Made by a program: the position numbers and the translations under genes. A stretch of 64,000 bases of DNA from Halomicrobium urmianum (lineage in GTDB: Archaea; Halobacteriota; Halobacteria; Halobacteriales; Haloarculaceae), in NCBI RefSeq assembly GCF_020217425.1, contig NZ_CP084090.1, forward strand, positions 124,001 to 188,000. The letters are read 5' to 3'. The stretch's first letter is position 1, and every line of letters begins with the position of its first letter. Below are positions 9,388-17,684 of this stretch, in pieces. Below the pieces are notes generated by a model, which was not told where the DNA came from, ran no database searches, and saw only the letters and a list, made by a program, of their open reading frames with translations.

Positions 9388-11052
9388 TCACAGCCGCTTG
9401 CTCACGTACGGCCCGTCCTGCTGGTAGCCGAGCTTCTCGCGGTAGTACTGGCGGACGCCGATGCCCGAGATGACCGCGAGCTTGTCGAAGCCGGCGTCGG
9501 CGGCGCGCTCCTCGGCCTCGCGGAGGAGGCGGCGGCCGTAGCCCTGGTGCTGGTGGTCGGAGTCGGTCTCGGCGGCCTGACCCACGCCGACCTGGCTCCC
9601 GTAGACGTGGAGCTCGCGGACGATGGCGGCGTTCTCCAGCTCCCGGCGGACGGGGTCGTTCGGGAACCGCAGGCGGCAGAAGCCCACGAGGAGGTCCTTC
9701 TCGCGGTCCTCGAAGGAGATGAAGTGCTCCGTGCCGCCGCCGGCCTCGTAGGTCGTCGTATCGAGAGTGACCTCCTCGGGGTCCTCGTCGTTCATCCCGA
9801 CCTCGCGACAGCGGATGCAGTCGCAGGTCCAGCCGTGCTCCTCCATGCGCTGGCGCGCGAGCTGGCGGAGGTTGGACTTCCAGACGCCGCCCTCGATGAA
9901 GTCCGCGGGGATGTCCCGCTGGACGCGCTGGAGGCGGGTGTACTCCGGGATCATCGACTTGATCTCGGCGACGAGTTCGGCGGCCTCGTCGTTGGTCAGC
10001 GGCTCGAACTCGTCCTTGCGCCACCAGTCGTAGGTGACCGTCCCCTCGACGACGAGCGTGGGGTAGATCTTGAGGTAGTCCGGCCGCCACTCGGACTCCT
10101 TGAAGATGCGCCGGAAGTCCTCCAGGCACATCTCCTTGCTCATCCCCGGCTGGCCGGGCATCATGTGGAAGCCGACCTTGAACCCGGCGTCGCGCAGCCG
10201 GCGGTTGGCGTCGATGGAGGCCTGGACGCCGTGACCCCGGTGCATCTCGCGGTTGATCCGCTCGAAGGTCGTCTGAACGCCCACCTCGACCTTCGTCCCG
10301 CCGAGGTCGAGCATCCGGTCGATCTGCTCGGGGTCGCACCAGTCGGGCTTGGTCTCGAAGGTGGTCGCGACGTTGCGGACGTCCGCCGTCTCGTTCTCGG
10401 CGACGACGTCCTCTAGGTACCGGAACTCGTACTCGTCGGGGTCCTCCGCGAAGCTCTCCTCCTCCGCGGGCTCCGGCGGCGCCTCGGGGTCGAAGTCGTT
10501 CATCGCCTCTAGCGCCCGCTTGACGAACCACTCCTGGTAGTCGTGGCTCCGGGCGGTCATCGTCCCGCCCATGACGATCAGCTCCGCCTTGTCGACGGGG
10601 TGGCCGATCTCCCGGAGCTGGTTGAGCCGCAGCGTCACCTGCCCGTAGGGATCGTAGTCGTTCTGCTCGCCGCGCGCTGCCGCGGGCTCGTGACCGGTGT
10701 AGCTCTGGGCCGAGGAGAACTCCGAGTCCGGGCCGCCAGGGCAGTAGAGGCACTTGCCGTGCGGGCAGCGGTGCGGCGAGGTCATGATCGCGATGGGCGA
10801 GACGCCCGACGCCGTTCGGACGGGCTTGCGCCGCAGGACCGCCTCGAGCTCCTCGCGGCGCTCCTGGGGCGCGTAGTCCATCAGCTCGGAGTTCTTGGGC
10901 ACCTTCGGCGAGGAGTGCTTCGAGCAGACCTCCATCTTCGCGCTCTCGACGTCCTCGCGCTCGAGGTCCCCCGAGAGGATCCGCTCGACCAGTTCCTCGC
11001 AGACCCGCTCGAAGGCCTCCGTCTCCGTCGGGTCCGTCGACTCGGTGCTCAT
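9388..11052 (-). CDS. elp3: Elp3-type tRNA wobble-uridine modification enzyme (radical SAM/GNAT)
   Basis: The 554-residue protein is archaeal Elp3, which attaches a carboxymethyl group to uridine 34 of tRNAs. The N-terminal lysine-rich tRNA-binding part includes the SKHSSPKVPKNSEL and KPVRTASGV segments. The radical SAM domain follows, with the 4Fe-4S cluster motif CPHGKCLYC (CX4CX2C), and a zinc-binding TCDCIRCREVG segment. The C-terminal GNAT acetyltransferase domain (about residues 400-554) includes YGRRLLREAE and ends LGYQQDGPYVSKRL. The ATG at 11052 gives the expected family length; the frame runs open for 112 codons upstream but that stretch is non-conserved spacer. It appears monocistronic. 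Confidence 0.95.
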   Translation of the reverse strand: MSTESTDPTETEAFERVCEELVERILSGDLEREDVESAKMEVCSKHSSPKVPKNSELMDYAPQERREELEAVLRRKPVRTASGVSPIAIMTSPHRCPHGKCLYCPGGPDSEFSSAQSYTGHEPAAARGEQNDYDPYGQVTLRLNQLREIGHPVDKAELIVMGGTMTARSHDYQEWFVKRALEAMNDFDPEAPPEPAEEESFAEDPDEYEFRYLEDVVAENETADVRNVATTFETKPDWCDPEQIDRMLDLGGTKVEVGVQTTFERINREMHRGHGVQASIDANRRLRDAGFKVGFHMMPGQPGMSKEMCLEDFRRIFKESEWRPDYLKIYPTLVVEGTVTYDWWRKDEFEPLTNDEAAELVAEIKSMIPEYTRLQRVQRDIPADFIEGGVWKSNLRQLARQRMEEHGWTCDCIRCREVGMNDEDPEEVTLDTTTYEAGGGTEHFISFEDREKDLLVGFCRLRFPNDPVRRELENAAIVRELHVYGSQVGVGQAAETDSDHQHQGYGRRLLREAEERAADAGFDKLAVISGIGVRQYYREKLGYQQDGPYVSKRL

Positions 11053-11189
11053 CTGGTTGTCACAGAGTGGTCGTCTCGCGCGAATAAGCGTGTCGCTCCC
11101 AGGAGAAACCCGAAGAACTGCTACAGTCGAGACCGCTGGCAGTGACGACTGAACGGCCCCTCGCGCTCGACCGGTCTGACTCGCTGTCG

Positions 11190-11235
11190 CCCGAAAATCT
11201 TCGATTTTCGGGATGAGTGCGGGACGGAGTCCCGC
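11190..11235. repeat. Two adjacent perfect hairpins
   Basis: The first stem is cccgaaaat/attttcggg with a five-base loop, the second gcgggac/gtcccgc with a three-base loop. They are followed by a gcttcgctcgctccgctcgcgaag segment type common in haloarchaeal spacers. The function is not known. Confidence 0.75.
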
Positions 11236-11389
11236 GAACCACGCGCTTCGCTCGCTCCGCTCGCGAAGACCTCGTCCAGTGTCGTCGCTAACACTCGCTT
11301 CGCACGGGTGGCGACAGTACGCGCCGACGAGATGAATGCGGTCGTGTCCGCGCGACGCACGCGGGTATGAATAGCGAAGAGCGACCACC

Positions 11390-11518
11390 GTGGCGTATGC
11401 CAGCCGACGACGCGAGCGGCGACCTCTCGCGTCCGCCCGCGGGTGCGTCTTCTGCTACACGGCCGAGATGAGCGTCTACGGCGCCCGGACGGCCGTGCAA
11501 GCGCTCAGACCGGACTGA
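11390..11518 (+). CDS. Possible 42-residue CxxC peptide
   Basis: A GTG-started frame of 43 codons ends in the segment GCVFCYTAEMSVYGARTAV, which looks more protein-like than its Arg-rich first half and contains a CxxC pair. It could be a tiny zinc-binding protein, or the remnant of a larger gene. An ATG at 11397 lies in another frame and gives only 24 codons, so a frameshift between the two frames is also possible. Haloarchaea encode many small CxxC proteins, but there is no direct support here. Confidence 0.2.
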   Translation: MAYASRRRERRPLASARGCVFCYTAEMSVYGARTAVQALRPD

Positions 11519-11818
11519 TCACTGCTCCGCGGTTTCCGCCGTCGCCCGATGATAGCCGACGGCGTACCCGAGCCACAGCAGCGCCGCCGGAACGGCGACG
11601 AACGTCAGGAGGTCGAACACGGTGGCGTAGAAGACCATCGTCTCGCCGACCGAACCGGCCTGTGGGAACCACGCGGGAACCCCGCCACCCGACACCGCCG
11701 TCACGGCTATCCGCGTCAGCGCGGCCTCGCCCGCGACGATAGCGACGAGCGGGGCGACGAGGGCGGCGAGCGCCGTCCGGAGAGAGGGCTCGCTCCGAAG
11801 GGAGAGATCGGGGATCAC
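11519..11818 (-). CDS. Small membrane protein, unknown
   Basis: This 99-residue frame has about three hydrophobic segments (near residues 15-30, 32-43 and 63-88) with short polar termini, so it is probably a small integral membrane protein. I do not recognise a family. Amino-acid composition is reasonable for a haloarchaeal membrane protein, which is the main support for it being real. It lies 45 bp downstream of the cupin gene on the same strand. Confidence 0.55.
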   Translation of the reverse strand: MIPDLSLRSEPSLRTALAALVAPLVAIVAGEAALTRIAVTAVSGGGVPAWFPQAGSVGETMVFYATVFDLLTFVAVPAALLWLGYAVGYHRATAETAEQ

Positions 11819-11863
11819 GTGTCCGACCGGTCGTCGGAGCGCGTTACACCTACCTCCGGACCG

Positions 11864-12349
11864 TCACTCGTCGTCCCAGTAGGGCACTTCGGCGTCGATA
11901 TCGAGGTACCGCGAGAGGCTCCGCTCGTCGGAGGGGCCGCCCGGCGCGGAACCGGCGTAGAGGCCGACCTTGCCGTCGTCCGGGTAGACCGTGACGTCCG
12001 GCTCGTTCATCGTCGAGACCGCCAGGTAGCGGAGGCCGTCGTCGCCGGCGCGGACCTCGTGGGCGCTCTCCTCGCCGCGGGGGAGCGCGACGTAGTCACC
12101 GGGGGAGAGGTCGTGTTCCACCTCGTCTGGACCGAGCGTCAGCGTCCCGCTCCCGTCGAGGACGAACAGCGCCTCCTCGTTGCCCTCGTGGTAGTGGCGG
12201 AGCCACGTCCGCTTGCCGGGCGGCACGTCGTAGAGGCTCGCGCCGAGCTCCTCGCTGCCGGCGGCGCGGCCGAGCTGCTTCCGGCGGAAGGTGCGGTCGC
12301 CGTGCTCGTGGTCGGTCCACTCCAGATCGCTCTCGTCGACAGGTTCCAT
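11864..12349 (-). CDS. Cupin-domain protein
   Basis: The 161-residue protein contains a single cupin beta-barrel: the first motif is in RHYHEGNEEALFVLDGSG (metal-binding His and Glu) and the second in LPRGEESAHEVRAG. Such proteins bind a metal and act as sugar-binding, dioxygenase-like or sensing proteins; the substrate cannot be told. The N-terminal YDVPPGKRTW segment is typical of mannose-6-phosphate isomerase-like cupins of the WxQ type. It lies just downstream of the DHH protein gene on the same strand (53 bp gap). Confidence 0.85.
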   Translation of the reverse strand: MEPVDESDLEWTDHEHGDRTFRRKQLGRAAGSEELGASLYDVPPGKRTWLRHYHEGNEEALFVLDGSGTLTLGPDEVEHDLSPGDYVALPRGEESAHEVRAGDDGLRYLAVSTMNEPDVTVYPDDGKVGLYAGSAPGGPSDERSLSRYLDIDAEVPYWDDE

Positions 12350-12402
12350 GCGGTCGGGGTCGACCGCGGGCGAGAAGTAACTGCTGCTCGTCTGCTAGCC
12401 GT

Positions 12403-14622
12403 TCACACGCGGTCGGCGACGGCGGCCAGCGCGGCGTCGAGCACGGCGTCGCGCTCGCCGGCGAGGAAGCGGATGGATCCCTCGCGGGCGCTGCGGGCGC
12501 CGACGCCGGCCTCGGGGACCTGCTCGGCCACCTCGTCGGCCAGGTCGTGGACGTCCACGTCCGCGTCGGAGCGGACGTACAGCGTGTCCTCGTCGACGCC
12601 GACCAGCGCGTCCACGCCGTCGCCCTCCTGGCGGTACAGCTCGTCCAGCAGGAGCGTCTCCGGCGGGAAGTCGAACCGGTGAGTGAACGCGTCCGTGTCG
12701 AGGACGGCGATGTCGGCGCCGCCGACGGCCTCCTCGTCGAGGTTGGCCACGGCGGTGTCGACCTCGGTCTGGAGCTTCGTCCGGAACTGCTCGGCGACGT
12801 TGCCGGCCAGTCCGGTGACGTCCTCGTCGTCGTCGCCAAACAGGAGGTCGATGATCAGCTCGCGCTTGTCCTCGTAGGATTGGTAATAGGCCTCCAGTGC
12901 GACGGCCTCGCGGAGCTGGTCGATGGCCTCGGGGTCGTAGCCGGCCTCGGCGGCGGCCGAGAGGTACTGCTCTGGCGTGTCGTCCCAGAAGCTCACGGCG
13001 GGCAGGTGGACGAGGTCGTCGCGGACCTCCTCGTTGACGTGGGCGGCGACGTTGGCGGCCAGCGCGGTCGTCGTGGTCGGCGGCGCGTCGGCCACCGACG
13101 GGCTCACGAGCGTCTCGACGGCGTCGGCGACCTCGTCGTCGGCCACGGCGTCGTCGACGACGACGCGGGGTGCGCCGTACACGTCAAGCAGCTCGAACCC
13201 GTCGATGCTCTCGCGGGTGCTGCCGGCGGCGACGAACACGAACAGGGGGAGCTTCTCGTCGTGGCGCTCCCGGTTCTCCAGCATGTTCGTGGCGTCCTTG
13301 GTGGCGTCGTTCATGTCGTAGACGCCGCCCTCCAGCGGCCGACGGTCGAAGTAGTGGTACTGGGCGTCGGACTGGCGGTGCTCTTCTCCGACCAGCGGGA
13401 GCGTCGCCCGCTCCAGCGCGACGCCGGCGGCGTAACCGTCCGCGGTGGCGGAGTGACGGACGATGACCGGCCGGTCGGTGATGACGGCCTTCCGGACGGC
13501 GGTCGCGGCGTCGATCAGCTCGTCGCTCAGCGCGTCGATTGCGGGGTCGTCGGCCAGCGGCTCGACGGCGCTGGGCCGGGCGCGCTCGTCCAGCGCGTCG
13601 GCCATGCGCTGCTCGACCTCGCTGCGCTCCTCGTCGTCGAGGACGTCGAGCGCCTCGGTCTCGACCTGAATCTCGCCGCGGCGCCGGCGGACCTCGCCGT
13701 CCAGTCGGACGACGTCGTCCTCGACCACGTCGGGGTAGGCGCGGACGCCCGCCTCGATGAAGGCGGCGCAGTCGACGGTGCCGGTCTCGTCGCGCACCTG
13801 AAACACCGTCGGACCGCTCGTCTGGCGGACGCCGACGACCTCACCCTCGAGGCGGACGTCGTCGCCGACGCGGTCCCCGAGGTCCTCGACACGGGCGTGC
13901 GGGCGCTCCTCTCCGTCCGTCGCCGCTTCCGCTTCGGTCTCCTCGGTCCGCTCCTCGACGACGGCCCCGGCGTCGGCCTCCGGTTCGGCGGAGCCTTCGC
14001 CGACGACGCTGGCGCTCTGCTCGGCGCGCTGGTCGGTGTCGGCCCGACTCACGCGGCTCTCCGTCGTCTCGCCGGCATCGACGTCGGGCTGACGGGCCTC
14101 GACCTCGGCGTCCGCGTCGTCCTCGGTGTCGGCGGCGTCGCCGCTACCGTCGCTCGCCTGTCGCTCACTCCCGCCGCTCGCGGTGCTTGAGGGGTCGCTG
14201 CGCTCGCCCTCACTGTCTTCATTTCCCTCGTCGACCTCCTCGGCGAGGCGGGCGTGGTCGAACTCGGGGTCGTCGACGAGCGTGCCGCGGAACTCCCGCT
14301 CGGACTGGCGGATGGACCAGCCGAGGTCGACGTTGCCGTTGTCGCGGACGTTCTTGACCTTGACGTAGACCGTCTGGCCCGGCTCCCAGTCCAGCGAGTC
14401 GAGCCGCTGGTCCAGTTCGCTCCTGTGCAGGAGGCCGGTCACTCGGTCGCCGATGTCGACGAAGACGCCGAACTCGGCGAAGCCGTCGACGGTGCCGCGA
14501 TAGTATCGATTCACCGATAGCTGGTCGGGGTTGTCGCCCCTGAACTCGAACAGGACGTCCTCCTCGTGGAGGTCACAGATGTGACCGTCCACAGACTTCC
14601 CGCAGATGATACACGAACCCAT
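12403..14622 (-). CDS. Zinc finger-S1-OB-DHH (RecJ/Cdc45-like) nucleic acid protein
   Basis: The 739-residue protein begins with a short zinc finger (CIICGKSVDGHICDLHEED), then an S1 RNA-binding domain (about 27-90, GTVDGFAEFGVFVDIGDRVTG), a long acidic disordered linker (about 120-210), an OB-fold nucleic-acid domain (about 245-320, GEVVGVRQTSGPTVFQVRDE) and a DHH/DHHA1-like phosphoesterase region to the end. Haloarchaeal proteins of this layout are annotated as RecJ-like or DHH phosphoesterases. Here the first metal motif reads RHSATADGYAAG and the DHH motif position reads VVVDDAVADDEV, so several metal ligands appear missing; the domain may be non-catalytic, as in Cdc45. The ATG at 14622 is placed just before the zinc finger. 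Confidence 0.85.
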   Translation of the reverse strand: MGSCIICGKSVDGHICDLHEEDVLFEFRGDNPDQLSVNRYYRGTVDGFAEFGVFVDIGDRVTGLLHRSELDQRLDSLDWEPGQTVYVKVKNVRDNGNVDLGWSIRQSEREFRGTLVDDPEFDHARLAEEVDEGNEDSEGERSDPSSTASGGSERQASDGSGDAADTEDDADAEVEARQPDVDAGETTESRVSRADTDQRAEQSASVVGEGSAEPEADAGAVVEERTEETEAEAATDGEERPHARVEDLGDRVGDDVRLEGEVVGVRQTSGPTVFQVRDETGTVDCAAFIEAGVRAYPDVVEDDVVRLDGEVRRRRGEIQVETEALDVLDDEERSEVEQRMADALDERARPSAVEPLADDPAIDALSDELIDAATAVRKAVITDRPVIVRHSATADGYAAGVALERATLPLVGEEHRQSDAQYHYFDRRPLEGGVYDMNDATKDATNMLENRERHDEKLPLFVFVAAGSTRESIDGFELLDVYGAPRVVVDDAVADDEVADAVETLVSPSVADAPPTTTTALAANVAAHVNEEVRDDLVHLPAVSFWDDTPEQYLSAAAEAGYDPEAIDQLREAVALEAYYQSYEDKRELIIDLLFGDDDEDVTGLAGNVAEQFRTKLQTEVDTAVANLDEEAVGGADIAVLDTDAFTHRFDFPPETLLLDELYRQEGDGVDALVGVDEDTLYVRSDADVDVHDLADEVAEQVPEAGVGARSAREGSIRFLAGERDAVLDAALAAVADRV

Positions 14623-14805
14623 TGGCCGATGCAAGTGGGCCGGCACTAAAACGGTTGTCGGAATCGCTGTCGCCCCGTGGCCGGTCGCTCGCCGGGCCGA
14701 TCCGCCGCCGTCGAGCGATCCGCGACTAGAACGGGGTGTCAGACGGAACGACCGGGAGATCCGCCCCTGAAGGAGGTTTTCGAGACTCGCCGCGGTGACG
14801 ACCGG

Positions 14806-15069
14806 TCACTCGAAGACCGGGCTGTCCTCCTCGAGCATCTCGACGCCGCGGGCGACCTCCCTGGCCTGCTCCGGGTCGAGCGCGACGGTCACGTCGTTGC
14901 CCTCGTCGTCCTCGAAAGCGAGTTTGACACGGCGATCCCCGTACTCGCGGACGTCGATGCCGGTGACGTCGTACAGCGTCGCCGAGGCGTCCGTGTTCGA
15001 CGCGCCGACGTGCTGGACGGCGCCGTCCGTGAGCTCGAAGGCGAACTGGTCGAGGTCGAGCGTGAGCAT
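14806..15069 (-). CDS. Small haloarchaeal protein, unknown
   Basis: An 87-residue acidic protein starting MLTLDLDQFAFEL and containing a compact beta-rich region (KLAFEDDEGNDVTVALD) followed by an amphipathic helix (PEQAREVARGVEMLEED). No family is recognised beyond small haloarchaeal hypothetical proteins of this type. The frame is open well upstream, but that part is Arg-rich and overlaps the Yip1-family gene, so the ATG at 15069 is the likely start. The gap to the upstream Yip1-family gene is 26 bp, suggesting a joint transcript. Confidence 0.7.
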   Translation of the reverse strand: MLTLDLDQFAFELTDGAVQHVGASNTDASATLYDVTGIDVREYGDRRVKLAFEDDEGNDVTVALDPEQAREVARGVEMLEEDSPVFE

Positions 15070-15095
15070 GTCTCGACGGTGGGCGGCCGGGACCG

Positions 15096-15710
15096 TTAAA
15101 GGTAGCCGACAGCAGCGACCCCCCGGAAGCCGTAGCCGAACACCAGAAGCGCCGGCAGCGCGGCGACGGCGGCCGCGCGCGGCAGCGAGAGGTCGTGAAC
15201 GACGCTCGTCCCGACGACGTACAGCGCCCCGCCCCACAGCGCCGCGAGGACGCGCACCGCCGGAATCGGCAGCCCCGCCACCACGCAGGGCGCGGTGGCG
15301 TAGGCCAGGACCTGCACGGTCTCGCTGATGCCGCCGCGGTCGGGCGCGACCGGCGCCAGCAGCAGCGTCTGGACCGCGGTGGTGAGGTGGAGCGCGGCGG
15401 GCGCGACGAAGACGACTGTAGCCAGCAGCAGCAGCGCGGCCGCCGCCGGCGAGAGGTCGCCGATCACGGGATACGGGAAGGGAGCCAGCGAGACGCGACC
15501 CCGCTCGGCCAGCGCCGTGAGGGCGAACCGGCTCCCCTCTTCGAGGAGCACGACTGTCGCGGCGAACACCAGCCCGGGCGCCTGGTCGCCCGGACCGACG
15601 CCCGTCCGGAAGAACCGCCGCGGACGGGCGAGCACCTCGAACCACGCGCGGACGAGCGCGACCGGCCCGCGGTCGCGCCCGCCCGTCGGATTCTCGACCC
15701 ACTGGGTCAC
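15096..15710 (-). CDS. Yip1-domain membrane protein
   Basis: The 204-residue protein has a soluble N-terminus with the TQWVENPTGGRDRGPVALVRAW pattern (shown here in part) and the RPRRFFRTGVGPGDQAPGL segment that is typical of haloarchaeal YIP1-family proteins, followed by about five membrane helices. The function of these proteins in archaea is unknown. I chose the GTG at 15710 because the conserved sequence begins right there; upstream in-frame residues to 15782 are Arg-rich and unlikely to be coding. Confidence 0.8.
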   Translation of the reverse strand: MTQWVENPTGGRDRGPVALVRAWFEVLARPRRFFRTGVGPGDQAPGLVFAATVVLLEEGSRFALTALAERGRVSLAPFPYPVIGDLSPAAAALLLLATVVFVAPAALHLTTAVQTLLLAPVAPDRGGISETVQVLAYATAPCVVAGLPIPAVRVLAALWGGALYVVGTSVVHDLSLPRAAAVAALPALLVFGYGFRGVAAVGYL

Positions 15711-15876
15711 GACCGCCACCCCCGGCGGCCGAGTTCCCGGTCGCTCGCGGTCATCTCCGTGAGATTGCCGCCGGTCGTACAAAGGGGCGTCGGGACGGGC
15801 GTCGCGGGCAACGGCCCGACAGATCAGCCGTCGGCTGCCCCGACCACTGACGGATCGCGCCGTCGCGCTCGCCGTG

Positions 15877-16455
15877 TCAGTCGTCGGCGCCCGGATTCTC
15901 GCTGCTCTCCAGACTGGCAGGGTCCGGTTCGATGTTGGCGTAGTGGACGGCCTCGCGTCCCAGCGTCTGCACGCGGTCCTCGGTCGTCTCGTCGGTCAGT
16001 TCGTCGCCGCGGAAGGCGTTCGAGGCGCGGGGGATGGCCGCCTGGTGGGGGATGACCCAGGCGTCCAGCGAGCGGCAGACCGACCGGAGGTGATCCAGTG
16101 CGGTGATGGGGAAGCTCCCGCCGGCGACGCAGAGGAGGCCGACGGTCTTCTTCTCGAACTCGTCGAAGCCGCAGTAGTCCAGCGCGTTCTTCAGCGGCGT
16201 CGCGTAGGAGCCGTGGTAGACGGGCGTCCCGAGCACGATCGAGTCGGCGGCCTGTACCTGCTGGCGGAACTGCTCGGCCTCCCCGGCGTCCTTCTCGTCG
16301 GCGTCGAAGACGGGCAGGTCCCACTCGCGCAGGTCCAGTAGCTCGGTGCTCGCGCCGGCCTCGCCTGCGGCCGCCAGCGCGATCCGCAACGCCCGCCTGG
16401 TGTAGCTCTCCTCGCGCAGGCTGCCGCAGATGGCCACGACGTGCGTGTCCGTCAT
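15877..16455 (-). CDS. NADPH-dependent FMN reductase-family flavoprotein
   Basis: The 192-residue protein has the flavodoxin-like fold of the NADPH-dependent FMN reductase family: the phosphate-binding loop CGSLREESYTRRAL near the N-terminus and the isoalloxazine-contact motif GTPVYHGSYATPLKNALDY in the middle. Such enzymes reduce FMN, quinones or azo compounds with NAD(P)H. The ATG at 16455 sits four residues before the first beta strand; upstream in-frame sequence is Arg/Cys-rich and not family-like. The gene appears monocistronic. Confidence 0.88.
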   Translation of the reverse strand: MTDTHVVAICGSLREESYTRRALRIALAAAGEAGASTELLDLREWDLPVFDADEKDAGEAEQFRQQVQAADSIVLGTPVYHGSYATPLKNALDYCGFDEFEKKTVGLLCVAGGSFPITALDHLRSVCRSLDAWVIPHQAAIPRASNAFRGDELTDETTEDRVQTLGREAVHYANIEPDPASLESSENPGADD

Positions 16456-16570
16456 GCCCCATCGTTCGCGCCTCTCGTCAATAGAGGCTGGGGCGAAGCC
16501 GCGTCGCTCCGCTCCGCACGGACGGTTCTGGGCGCATCGTCGGCGGTGCACCCGCCTTGAACGGGGCGGG

Positions 16571-16819
16571 TCACTCCCTGAAGCAACTGGCTTCGAGGGG
16601 TCCGTCGCCCGAATCGAGACACTCCAGCGGCGGGTAGCAGTGCGCCACCGACCGCGGGCAGTGCGGGTCGGGCTGGAGCAGGCCCTGAGACTCCGCGCCG
16701 ATCACCGACGCCCCCACGTCGACCGCGGGGTCAGCGGTCCGGAACTGTGCACTGCCGACCTGCGCCCCGGCGAGCAGTACCGCCGCCAGCACCAGCGATG
16801 TGTACGCCCGTTTCGTCAT
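16571..16819 (-). CDS. Small secreted Cys-rich protein, unknown
   Basis: The 82-residue frame starting at the ATG at 16819 has a classic signal peptide (MTKRAYTSLVLAAVLLAGA, cleavage probably after GSA), and its C-terminal half has four cysteines in the HCPRSVAHCYPPLECLDSG region and near the end, which could form two disulfides outside the cell. I recognise no family. An earlier in-frame start at 16876 would put charged residues in front of the signal sequence and is less likely. The gene is transcribed away from the AT-rich region at 16,965-17,065. Confidence 0.55.
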   Translation of the reverse strand: MTKRAYTSLVLAAVLLAGAQVGSAQFRTADPAVDVGASVIGAESQGLLQPDPHCPRSVAHCYPPLECLDSGDGPLEASCFRE

Positions 16820-16959
16820 ACGCCAGTCGAACGGCCCCGGTTCCATTGTTATGTGCTCGAAATCCGGTTCGAACACGACGTTTTCCGCGTCAAACGGGGG
16901 GATCAGTCCGAAAGGGACGGACTAGAGGTTCGTTTGAGCGGCGATCCCCGTGCTCAGGC

Positions 16960-17065
16960 GAGAGTATACATATACAATTTGTTATTTAAATAACGACACT
17001 CGATAAATAACGCCGTTGATTGCCTGAACGTCACTTTTGATTATAGCATATTGCTTATACTAATC
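16960..17065. promoter_or_regulatory. AT-rich regulatory island upstream of the 79-residue secreted protein
   Basis: This stretch of about 100 bp is far richer in A and T than anything around it. It contains the perfect 14-bp palindrome gttatttaaataac at 16981-16994, a second cgataaataacg half-match, and several TATA-like sequences such as tatacatataca and tatactaatc. The nearest downstream gene on the plus strand starts at 17209. It is probably a promoter with operator sites. Confidence 0.5.
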
Positions 17066-17208
17066 GCCCGTGGGTCAGTACGCCAATCCGGGCGGAGCGC
17101 CGGACGAGGCAGGCATCCACGGGCCGCGCGGATCCGGCGCCCCAGCGGCGAGGTCGGATCCGATTCGGGGCCCTGTGGTCGCTTCCGCCCGCGCACTGGT
17201 GATACACG

Positions 17209-17448
17209 ATGAACAAAGCACTCCGGACGCTGCTCGCGCTGGTCGTCGCCACTGCGATGGTCGGCGGCGGCTTCGCGGGCACGGCAGCCGCACAGGACAC
17301 GATCACCGACACCAGCCTCGTCGAACTCAACGGAAACATCGCCAACCTGGTCACCTCCATCGCCGTGAACGCCCTGAACCTCGGCGGTGAACAGTCGATC
17401 GGCGCGGACGTCGGCGGTAACTACGGGGCTGGCGACGTGCTCGGCTAA
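17209..17448 (+). CDS. Small secreted protein, unknown
   Basis: A 79-residue protein with a clear signal peptide (MNKALRTLLALVVATAMVGG, probable cleavage after the AAA of GTAAAQ) and a mature part of about 50 residues rich in Asn, Gly, Leu and Val. The mature part is unusually poor in charge for a haloarchaeal protein, which suggests a secreted, membrane-associated or self-assembling peptide. No family is recognised; a halocin-like peptide is one possibility but nothing specific supports it. A type I signal peptidase gene lies downstream on the opposite strand. Confidence 0.65.
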   Translation: MNKALRTLLALVVATAMVGGGFAGTAAAQDTITDTSLVELNGNIANLVTSIAVNALNLGGEQSIGADVGGNYGAGDVLG

Positions 17449-17684
17449 TCGACAGCGCCCGCGACGCGTTTCCACCATTTTTCGCCCGGTCCGCGGACAG
17501 TCGCATCGATAGTCTACGCGGCCCGCTTCGCCCGAGCCGCGACCGTTCGGCCATCCCGGAACGGGTCGCCCTCGTTCAGAGCGACCGCGCTCGGCACGTC
17601 GACGGGCAAACCCGGAGCGACGCGTCCACCGCCGCAGCCGGAACCGTCGTGATTCGAGGTCGTGACTCCCCGCCGACCAGGTCG

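Larger units (their letters stand above)
11053..11518. other. Spacer with two hairpins
   Basis: Between elp3 and a small membrane protein gene there is no secure gene. It holds a 9-bp-stem hairpin at 11190-11212 (cccgaaaat / attttcggg), a 7-bp-stem hairpin at 11219-11235 (gcgggac / gtcccgc), and a short cysteine-containing frame at 11390-11518 listed separately. Confidence 0.6.
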
